Origin: Mycolicibacterium sp. MU0050
GTDB taxonomy: Bacteria > Actinomycetota > Actinomycetes > Mycobacteriales > Mycobacteriaceae
Assembly: GCF_963378085.1 (NCBI RefSeq)
Contig: NZ_OY726395.1
Coordinates: forward strand, 682,001-746,000
DNA: 64,000 bases
Direction of reading: 5' to 3'
Shown piece after piece: positions 54,725 through 61,694 of the stretch. The notes under the pieces are model-generated. The model was not told where the DNA came from, did no database searches, and saw only the letters and a list, made by a program, of their open reading frames with translations. How positions within the stretch are numbered: position 1 is the stretch's first letter; each line of letters opens with the position of its first letter. A program made the position numbers and the translations under genes.

Positions 54725-56889
54725 CAGGCGAACCTCCCAGAGTTGATCTCGAAGTTCCGCAAGTACGACTCGTAGAGCTGGACGGGCCGGACCCCCTTGG
54801 GTAGTTCTCGGCACACCATCTGGAAGGCGAGGTCGTCGTCGGTGACGATGTACACCATCGCCACGCCCGGCGTCTTCTTCACCTCGGTGACGAAGCGGGC
54901 CGCGGTGTCGAGGTCGTCGAGTACGCCGTACACGTCGGTGAGGTCCCAGCCCTTGTCGCCGATCTCGGTGATGATCGGCCCGCGCGCCCCAGCGCGCAGC
55001 CACAGCATCGGCGCGACCCTCGCGAAGGCACGGTGGTGGGCTACCGACAGCGGACCCTCGTAGGTCAGGGTGAAGAACGCCGCGTTCTCCTCGAAGCCCT
55101 CGGCCATGGGGAACTCGTCGGTGAACTTGTAGGCACCGCGGAGCGGGTCGCCATCGGGTGTCTTGCCGGTGATCGCTGCCTTGATCCTGGGCTTGGTGAT
55201 GTGGTCGCACACCCCCCATTTCTCCCAGTCGGGGTCGCCGGGTCGCAGACCCTCAGCGCTCAGGGCACCCTGCTCGTCGGCGGAGACCTCGTTGTTGGTG
55301 ACCGAGATGCACTGTCGCTGCCCACCGTCCTGCTTGTTCAGGCGCATCACGGCGTGCGCGGTGGTACCAGAGCCGGAGAAGAAGTCGAGCACCACCGCGG
55401 TGGGCTTGTCCTGGACGAAGAACCTGATCGTGTCCTCGACCGCGTAGAGGGACTTGGGGAAGTCGAACCTCCGCCCGGGCAAGATGTCGCTGATCAGAGT
55501 TGATCCGTACTCGGAGGCGTTGTGAGACTGAATCTTCCACTGCGTCGGAGCCACGCGGTCGTCACCGAGATCCGCCCGGTAAGCGAGCAGCGAGCCGTCG
55601 TCGGCACGCCCGCGCACCTCGTACTTCCCGGATTGCACGTCCGCGTACGCACCGTCGGGGAGATAGTTGACCACGAAGCCATAGGCGGTTGCGCGCCCGA
55701 GCCGCACCCGGCCTTGTGCCATGCGGGAGCGCAGCTCATCTGCGCCGACCTGCCATCGACCTTCGCTTCCGTTGCGCCGGAGCGGGAGGATCGCGACGAG
55801 TCCCTCCTTCGGGGGCGCCTCGCTCGTGCCGGCCGGAATCGCTTCTCCAACCTCGACAATCCGCTTCGTGTCCGGGTCCGCGTAGATGGGATAGAACATC
55901 GTTGGACGGTCGACCCGCCGCGAGTTGCTGCCGCGGCGCATCATCGATGTCCACTCCGGCTCGACCTCTCGCGCATCTTCTGGGTCCGGGGCCTCGGCCA
56001 TCGCCCCGCGCGGCGATGGTGACCACTCCGGTGCGAGGGTCAGGCGAGCCGGGTGACTCGACCCAAACATGACGAAGAAGATGTACTCGTCCGCTCGCCT
56101 GAAGCCACCGTTGGTGGACACACCTTTCGGGTTGATGATGCTGCTCACCATCTGGACTCGCGCTTCGGGGAACAGTTGCTCGAGCAGCAAGCCAAGCCGA
56201 TGAACTTCCAGTTCGTCGATGGTCACGATGAGCACGGAGTCCGCTGGGTTGAGCAGCTCAGCAGCGACGAGAAGGCGGCGCTCCATCATGGCGAGCCACT
56301 TCGAGTGCCGGTAGTCGTCGTCCGCCTCCACGTACAGGTTGTTGTACTTCCAGTCGCGGAACGATCCCTTGTTGTAGGGCGGATCGATGTAGATCGCGTC
56401 GATCGCGTGGCGGTGCGTGTAGGTCAGCATCTCCAGCGCGTGGAAGTTCTCCGCGTTGATCACGGTGTGGAACGGCTTATCGCCGCCGTGCTCGACTCGA
56501 CCTGTTTCGATCAGGCCGGGGTAGATGTCGTCGCGGAACTCCGCCACGATCACGAGGTCGGCTACGAGCGCGGTGGTGGTATTCCGCGGCTCGTCCTGGC
56601 CGACTTCGACCAGGTGCGCCACCCGGTCGCTGCCCTTGCCTGCGAAGCCTGTCACCGACCACAGGCGTTGATCGCCGCGTGAAGTGACGCCACGCGACGG
56701 CAACACTCGCACCTTGTCGCCTTTCCTGACCGGTTGTCCTGCCAGCTCGACAGCCTCGGGCTGGTGCCGCTCGAAGACGAGTCCGAACGTACGGCGCTTG
56801 CCAAGGGCTCGGAACTCCCGTTCCAAGTCAGCACCCAGTTGGGAGTCCGCAGCCTTGGCTTGGCGGATCAGATCGGACAACCTGGACAC
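54724..56889 (-). CDS. mod: Type III restriction-modification methyltransferase Mod
   Basis: 721 residues. It has the beta-class order: catalytic DPPY in AIYIDPPYNKGSFRDW (motif IV) before the SAM-binding FFSGSGTTAHAVMRLN (motif I). Such enzymes make N6-methyladenine and give the complex its sequence specificity, by a central variable domain. The GTG start at 56889 is preceded by CAGGAG. Coupled to res by a 1-base overlap. Confidence 0.93.
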   Translation of the reverse strand: MSRLSDLIRQAKAADSQLGADLEREFRALGKRRTFGLVFERHQPEAVELAGQPVRKGDKVRVLPSRGVTSRGDQRLWSVTGFAGKGSDRVAHLVEVGQDEPRNTTTALVADLVIVAEFRDDIYPGLIETGRVEHGGDKPFHTVINAENFHALEMLTYTHRHAIDAIYIDPPYNKGSFRDWKYNNLYVEADDDYRHSKWLAMMERRLLVAAELLNPADSVLIVTIDELEVHRLGLLLEQLFPEARVQMVSSIINPKGVSTNGGFRRADEYIFFVMFGSSHPARLTLAPEWSPSPRGAMAEAPDPEDAREVEPEWTSMMRRGSNSRRVDRPTMFYPIYADPDTKRIVEVGEAIPAGTSEAPPKEGLVAILPLRRNGSEGRWQVGADELRSRMAQGRVRLGRATAYGFVVNYLPDGAYADVQSGKYEVRGRADDGSLLAYRADLGDDRVAPTQWKIQSHNASEYGSTLISDILPGRRFDFPKSLYAVEDTIRFFVQDKPTAVVLDFFSGSGTTAHAVMRLNKQDGGQRQCISVTNNEVSADEQGALSAEGLRPGDPDWEKWGVCDHITKPRIKAAITGKTPDGDPLRGAYKFTDEFPMAEGFEENAAFFTLTYEGPLSVAHHRAFARVAPMLWLRAGARGPIITEIGDKGWDLTDVYGVLDDLDTAARFVTEVKKTPGVAMVYIVTDDDLAFQMVCRELPKGVRPVQLYESYLRNFEINSGRFA

Positions 56890-57010
56890 GCGTCAACTCC
56901 TGGTAGAGAACCTATTCCAGGTAACCGTAAACGAGCAGCTCGCGGGCGGAGTCGTTACCCGCTGCGTCGTGTCGGAAGCGGTGGGGTGTACGGCCTCGGC
57001 GGGCCCTGAC

Positions 57011-58471
57011 TTACGCCGCGTCCTCGCCTCGCCGGCGGGGGTGATCCTTCTGAGCGATGGTGCCGCCGGGCACCGCCTCCGCAGCGGTGTGCCGCCCGTG
57101 GAGCAGATCGCTCTCCGCACTTCCCGACGCCGCGGCGGTCTGCGCCTGCTCGCGGTCCTTGCCTGCGCCGCCGGGGCCGCCCATCGCGCCCATCGGCATC
57201 ATGGGCATGCCGCCGCCCATGGGGCGTGTACCAGCGGCATGAGCCGGAGCGGTACCGCTCGTGCCGGTGCCCGTGGCGCCACTCGTCTTCGTCTCCGGGC
57301 CGACGGAGAAGGCGCCGCGAGGCTCACCCGACCTACCGCTGACGTCGGTGGTGGTGTTCAGTCCCTGCGCCGAGGTGCCGGAAGTCACAGGCTGTGCGTT
57401 GGCGGTGGCACTGGCGCTGAGACCAGTCGTAGAAGGTGCCGCAGCTGCCGGCGCGCTCGGGGTGACGGTCGCGGCGGGGGTGGCGTGCGAGCTGCCACCG
57501 CCGAGGGTGAGCGGTGCGCCGACGCCGAGGGTCGCGAGGTCGCCGGTGTCGAGGACCCCGTCCGCGCCGACGATCCTGTCCCACGGGCTGGCCTTGGACT
57601 GTGCCAGATCCTTGTCCTTGTCCGGCTGCTGCTGCGGGGTGGCGGCCGTGGGCGTCGCCTGCGCGGTGGGCTGCGCCTGCTGGGCTTGCGGCTGCTGCTG
57701 CTGCTGACTGAGGAGCGCTGCGAGAGCGGCGGCAGAATCCGGCGTGGCGGTGCTGGTCTCGGTGGTGGACGGCTTCGCGGACGGGGTAGCGGCGGGAGTG
57801 GCGGACGGCTTCGCGGTACCGGAGGCGGTGGTCTTGCCCGGGGCGCCGGTGGAGGGGGAGGGGGGTGCCGGTGCCGGTGGAGGGCTTGCCGGTACCGGGG
57901 AGGGAGAGCCTGTGCCGGGGGCCGGCGCCGGGGTGCCGCCACTGGGAGCACCAGTTCCGGGTGCGTCACCGATCACCTCCACCGCCCGGACTTTCGAAAG
58001 CGCCAGGTCCGCCTTCTCCTGGGCCTTGTCGTACGCTGCGTCGGCCTCGCGGCGGCGTCGCCGCAGATCACCGAGCTTCTTCTGTGCGTCCTCGAGCTCC
58101 TTGGAGGCCGCGCTGGTGTCCCCGCTCGCGGCCGAGGCGTCCTTCAACTTCGTCTTCGCCGCGGTGACGGCCTCCTCTGCGGCCTTGATCTCCGAGTCCT
58201 TGGGCGCGTTCCGGTTCCAGGCCTTCGAGGCGTCCTCGCGGATCTTCAGGGCCTTCGCGGTGGCCGCAAGGGCAGCGAAGAGTCGCTCAGCTGCCCCGGC
58301 ACGTGCCGTGGCCTCCTCGCAACTCTTGGCGACCGTGAGACCCTCGCCCTCCGTGTGCAGACGGCCCACCTCGGCGCGCAGCGCAGCAGCTGCATTGCTC
58401 GCCGCGACGGCTGCAGCCTGGACCGTTACGCTGCCGAGGTCCTCGACGCGGTGCTCACCGCTGGGTGCCAT
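57011..58471 (-). CDS. Large Esx-like coiled-coil secreted protein with Gly/Met-rich tail
   Basis: 486 residues from the ATG at 58471. The N-terminal ~200 residues are helical and coiled-coil, WXG100/LXG-like (NAAAALRAEVGRLHTEGEGL; LEDAQKKLGDLRRRRREADA), followed by a Pro/Ala/Thr-rich linker and a TRPMGGGMPMMPMGAMGG tail common in actinobacterial type VII secretion substrates. No catalytic motif. It is in an operon with a small Esx-like protein and a secreted protease. Secretion by an ESX system is an inference. Confidence 0.6.
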   Translation of the reverse strand: MAPSGEHRVEDLGSVTVQAAAVAASNAAAALRAEVGRLHTEGEGLTVAKSCEEATARAGAAERLFAALAATAKALKIREDASKAWNRNAPKDSEIKAAEEAVTAAKTKLKDASAASGDTSAASKELEDAQKKLGDLRRRRREADAAYDKAQEKADLALSKVRAVEVIGDAPGTGAPSGGTPAPAPGTGSPSPVPASPPPAPAPPSPSTGAPGKTTASGTAKPSATPAATPSAKPSTTETSTATPDSAAALAALLSQQQQQPQAQQAQPTAQATPTAATPQQQPDKDKDLAQSKASPWDRIVGADGVLDTGDLATLGVGAPLTLGGGSSHATPAATVTPSAPAAAAPSTTGLSASATANAQPVTSGTSAQGLNTTTDVSGRSGEPRGAFSVGPETKTSGATGTGTSGTAPAHAAGTRPMGGGMPMMPMGAMGGPGGAGKDREQAQTAAASGSAESDLLHGRHTAAEAVPGGTIAQKDHPRRRGEDAA

Positions 58472-58472
58472 G

Positions 58473-58763
58473 TCAGGCCTCCAGGACGCCGGTCTCGCCG
58501 GCGCTGTCGGCCCCGGTTGCGTCCCGGTAGATCGCGCGCAGGTCGGTGACGATGCCGGCGATCGCGACGTCACTCGCCGCGACGGACTTCTGCGCCTCGG
58601 CGATGATCCGCGCGACGGTTGCTGCGGTGGGAGACCCGTCGGTGGCGCCGGGGATGGTTTCCAAGCCAGTGAGGTTGATGCTGCCCTTCACCGACTCGAT
58701 CGCCTTGATGGCGTCGAGGAACCCCTGGCGGTCATGGATGGCGACTGCGTTGTCATCGGTCAT
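58473..58763 (-). CDS. Small Esx-like helical protein
   Basis: 96 residues, the usual length of WXG100 proteins, all predicted alpha-helical with IAEAQKSVAASDVAIAGIVT in the second half. No W-x-G turn is present; GSINLTGLETIPG sits at the middle. Only one base separates it from the following long gene. It may be the partner secreted with the 57011 protein as a heterodimer. Confidence 0.5.
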   Translation of the reverse strand: MTDDNAVAIHDRQGFLDAIKAIESVKGSINLTGLETIPGATDGSPTAATVARIIAEAQKSVAASDVAIAGIVTDLRAIYRDATGADSAGETGVLEA

Positions 58764-58809
58764 GCAACCATTTTGCCAGGTCTACCAGCGGAAACCCGCC
58801 CCAGACGCG

Positions 58810-59613
58810 CTACTGGGAGGTGGTCGCGGTCGAGTAGCGCGGGTCCGTGCGTGGGTCCACCGCAGCCGTGCGATCGGTGAGTGCTTTCGCGCCCATCTGC
58901 GCGAGGAGTGGATCCAGGTACGCCGCGTATGAGTAGGGCGTTGCACTTTCCTCGACCAGTCCGATTAGCACGACGCCACGGGGGCCGACCAGGAACATCG
59001 GGCTGCCGGAGTCGCCAGGGACCGTGGAGACCTTGGCCCCGATCCCGTCCTCGTCGGCGTCGACGAGGACGCCGCACCGTACGCCGCTCACCGCGGCGTC
59101 CACGCACACCGGCGTGTGATAGTCCAGCTTCTGCGTCGCCTCGCGCGTCAACACGCCGACCACGTTGCGGCCCGCCACGGTGGGTGAGGCACTCGATGCG
59201 CCCCAGGTCACGGTCGCCCCGTATTCGCCGGCGATAGTTCCGGTGTACGGGGCAACGGCCTGCCCGCCCGCGGTGACGCTAGACCCCGGTACCTGGTCGC
59301 AGTGCCCCGCGGTGAGGTAGCCGCGGTGCCCGACCGCCGCGGCAGCTGCCACGGCCGGACCTGCTGTGCAGGGCGCGCCGGTAGCCGACTGCGTGAGGGT
59401 GATCCGCCGCGGTGCAGCGGCGGCCTGCTCAGCAGGAATCGTCAACCAGGTGCTCTCGACGTTGGCAGAGGGGTCGGCGCTCGGTACCGCGACTGTCGCG
59501 GTCGACGACGCGGGGTCTGCGACCGGCTGTCCGGCCACGCCCGTCGAGCACGCCGACAGCACCACCGCGGCGGCTGCCACGGCGGCTGCTCCAAGGCGCT
59601 TCCTCCTGCTCAT
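58810..59613 (-). CDS. Lipoprotein with chymotrypsin-like serine protease fold
   Basis: 267 residues from the ATG at 59613. Signal peptide with lipobox LSAC (about 19-22), then a chymotrypsin-like fold with the His site YLTAGHCD and the nucleophile PGDSGSPMFL; the Asp is less clear. It is probably a surface-exposed protease, and may process the Esx-like cargo encoded next to it. The frame before 59613 has no signal peptide and was excluded. Confidence 0.8.
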   Translation of the reverse strand: MSRRKRLGAAAVAAAAVVLSACSTGVAGQPVADPASSTATVAVPSADPSANVESTWLTIPAEQAAAAPRRITLTQSATGAPCTAGPAVAAAAAVGHRGYLTAGHCDQVPGSSVTAGGQAVAPYTGTIAGEYGATVTWGASSASPTVAGRNVVGVLTREATQKLDYHTPVCVDAAVSGVRCGVLVDADEDGIGAKVSTVPGDSGSPMFLVGPRGVVLIGLVEESATPYSYAAYLDPLLAQMGAKALTDRTAAVDPRTDPRYSTATTSQ

Positions 59614-59699
59614 ACGTTCGAGTCTCCCAGACTCGACCAAACAACCCGCCGAATCCGGTGTCACGTCCCCCGGCTGAATGCCTTGAGCGCGCGTGGGAT

Positions 59700-59879
59700 T
59701 CATCGGTCGGCCTGGTCCACGAGGCGCTGTTCCACGGCGCGGAGGTCGGCCGCCACGGCAGGGAGATGCGCCCGGTCCATGAGCTCGATGACTCCCTGTA
59801 GCCGGGTGCGGGCGCTGCTCACGTCGCAGTGCACTCCGCGGTGCAGGTTGGTGATCAGGTCGCGGTAGCTGGTGCTCAT
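59700..59879 (-). CDS. Small helical protein next to the CRISPR array
   Basis: 59 residues from the ATG at 59879: SYRDLITNLHRGVHCDVSSA followed by LQGVIELMDRAHLPAVAADLRAV. Helical, with one Cys; no known family. It lies 110 bases from the first CRISPR repeat and shows no relation to cas genes. Confidence 0.45.
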   Translation of the reverse strand: MSTSYRDLITNLHRGVHCDVSSARTRLQGVIELMDRAHLPAVAADLRAVEQRLVDQADR

Positions 59880-59989
59880 GTCCGGCAGCGTCGCAAGCGC
59901 CCGCCGACGGAGGCGTGCGCGGCGCGGGTGACGCTGGTGCAGGGCGTGGAGGCTATGCATCTCGGGCAGGCTTCAGATACTGTCGGCTC

Positions 59990-60497
59990 TTGTTCCCCGC
60001 GTAGCGGGGGTGATCCCAAGCCCACCAACCTCGGGTGCAAGGCCGTCGCGTATTCCCCGCGCAGCGGGGGTGTTCCCTGGTCTCAGCGTCGGCACCGTCA
60101 CACAGCCCGGTGTTCCCCGTGTAGCGGGGGTGTTCCCAAGGTGCTGCGGGACCGCCGGAAGGCCGCCGAGCGTTCCCCGCGTAGCGGGGGTGTTCCCCTC
60201 GACCCGCTCCTCGACGAGCTCGGGGCGAATTGCTCCCCGCGTAGCGGGGGTGTTGCCGGAGCCGTGGACTCGTTCCCGACGGTCACCGTGCGTTCCCCAT
60301 GTAGCGGGGGTGATCCCTGGTGTGTCTACACCGCGGTCGGCCGACCGAAGTGTTCCCCGCGTAGCGGGGGTGATCCCTGATGGGCGCCGCCGTCCACCCC
60401 GAGATCCTCGTGTCCCCGCGTAGTGGGGGTGTTCCCGCCGATAGCGCCACCGCGGCGGCGATGCTGGCGTCTTCCCCGCGTAGCGGGGGTGTTCCGA
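59990..60497 (+). CRISPR. Nine-repeat type I-E-like CRISPR array without cas genes
   Basis: Nine repeats at a 60-base period starting 59990, 60050, 60110, 60170, 60230, 60290, 60350, 60410, 60470. The 28-base consensus begins GTGTTCCCCGCG, forms a hairpin with AGCGGGGG and ends GTGTTCCC or GTGATCCC, like type I-E repeats; spacers are about 32 bases and all different. The last two repeats are variant, so the leader is probably on the left. No cas gene exists in this window. Confidence 0.93.
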
Positions 60498-60798
60498 AGG
60501 AGTCGACCGGCATCCGCTGTGATGCCCGGCCGGCGCGCACCGAAGTCGTGCCGCGTTCATGGGCCCGGTACCGAGGTGCAGTAGGAACCGTTGCGCTGCA
60601 GAGGATCCCGCGAAAGTTGGAACAACGTTTCTGATTCTGTCCCACCGTCCCCGCTGACCAGCAGGCTCTCGATTATCGAGACAGATTCCGAGTCTGATCA
60701 GGCACGATCCGGCGGCTTCGTTTCCGATGTGTGTCCAATGTGACTGCTACAACTGGAGCCAGCTTCCCCAAGCTGCCCAGCCAACCGGAGGAGAGACG

Positions 60799-61260
60799 AT
60801 GACCACCACCACACGTATCCGCATCGGAACGCCAGCTGTCGCCGAGCAGCTCGGCGTGTCAGACGAGACCGTTCGTCAGGAAATCCAGCGCGGCCGCCTG
60901 CCCGCGATCCGCGTCGGCCGCACCTACCGGGTGCTCCAGAGCGACGTCGACGAGTACATCGCCGCCGCGGAGGCTGAGGCGTACAGCGCGCGAAAGCGCA
61001 AGGTGGGCGTGGAGGTCACCGCCTACGAGTCCGAGGCCGGCGCCGAAGTGCGGATCAGCGGACCGTCCGGCTCCGGGAAGAGCTCGCTCGTGCGCGAGCT
61101 GCGGGGACTGTGGGGTGACGCCGTGACTGCGCATCGGTACAGCGACGACGGAAGCGAGGTGCTCCGGCTGTCCACCATCGACGTGGAGCCGTCCATCGCC
61201 GACGTCGCTGAGAACGACGGTCTCCCGCCGAGGTTCCATGTCGCCAACCTCAACGCCTGA
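60799..61260 (+). CDS. HTH protein with a P-loop, module 2 regulator
   Basis: 153 residues from the ATG at 60799, after GGAGGAGA. The N-terminal HTH is PAVAEQLGVSDETVRQEIQRGR to VGRTYRVLQSDVDEYIAAAE (excisionase/helix-turn-helix family). The C-terminal part contains ISGPSGSGKSSLVRELRG, a perfect Walker A, but no Walker B is visible in the short remainder. The unusual combination may be an ATP-sensing or fragmentary regulator. It opens the second replication module. Confidence 0.75.
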   Translation: MTTTTRIRIGTPAVAEQLGVSDETVRQEIQRGRLPAIRVGRTYRVLQSDVDEYIAAAEAEAYSARKRKVGVEVTAYESEAGAEVRISGPSGSGKSSLVRELRGLWGDAVTAHRYSDDGSEVLRLSTIDVEPSIADVAENDGLPPRFHVANLNA

Positions 61261-61282
61261 CCCACCCAACCCCGAGAACGAC

Positions 61283-61316
61283 GAACGGCGTCGGGGGCCT
61301 ATTCCCAACGCCGTTC
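61283..61316 (+). terminator. Hairpin after the HTH/P-loop gene
   Basis: GAACGGCGT (61283-61291) pairs with ACGCCGTTC (61308-61316) with inner GGG/CCC pairing, 23 bases after the stop. It could terminate or attenuate transcription before the 112-residue gene. Confidence 0.55.
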
Positions 61317-61355
61317 AGAAATCCTCACCACTCCACATGGATAGGAATCAACCAC

Positions 61356-61694
61356 ATGATGACCCACCCCCGCTTCGCCGTCAACCGCGGCGCGGCGCCT
61401 CTGCCTCCGCCGCTCTGGTCCGAGATCCTCGGCCCCTTCGCCACCCGACTGCCGTTCCCCACGACCTGCGGCTGCGCGGTGTACCGCCGCCGCGGCGTCG
61501 ACCTCGCCGTGCACTACGCCGCGCACGAGACCTACACCTGCGCCCTCGGCCGCTCTGACGCCGATCTCGCCGTCGGTACCTCCGAGATCGTCGCCGTGCC
61601 GCGGCTGATGTTGGCGAGCACCTTGTGGTGGACCCATGTCGACACGGTGTACGCCCGCGTCCGTGCGGCCGCGCGGAAGGCGGTGTTCGCGTGA
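61356..61694 (+). CDS. Small module 2 protein of unknown function
   Basis: 112 residues, starting MMTHPRFAVNRGAAPLPPPL with LWWTHVDTVYARVRAAARKA near the end. No family recognised. It occupies the place held by small genes in module 1 and its stop overlaps the second primase-polymerase start (GTGA), so it is co-translated with it. Confidence 0.65.
   Translation: MMTHPRFAVNRGAAPLPPPLWSEILGPFATRLPFPTTCGCAVYRRRGVDLAVHYAAHETYTCALGRSDADLAVGTSEIVAVPRLMLASTLWWTHVDTVYARVRAAARKAVFA

Noticed and set aside
54725..55219. N-terminal extension of res
   Set aside because: The residues are low-complexity and overlap mod in another frame; the homologous start is MEYTLKDYQ at 54724.
56684..58549. 621-codon plus-strand frame opposite mod and the Esx-like gene
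   Set aside because: Antisense shadow in high-GC coding sequence, no motif; the minus-strand genes explain the region.
60010..60423. Open frames of 100-195 codons across the CRISPR region
   Set aside because: They are formed by the 60-base periodic repeats, not genes.
59700..60799. cas genes around the CRISPR array
   Set aside because: I looked for Cas1, Cas2, Cas3 and Cascade-like proteins on both strands in the AICE and found none.
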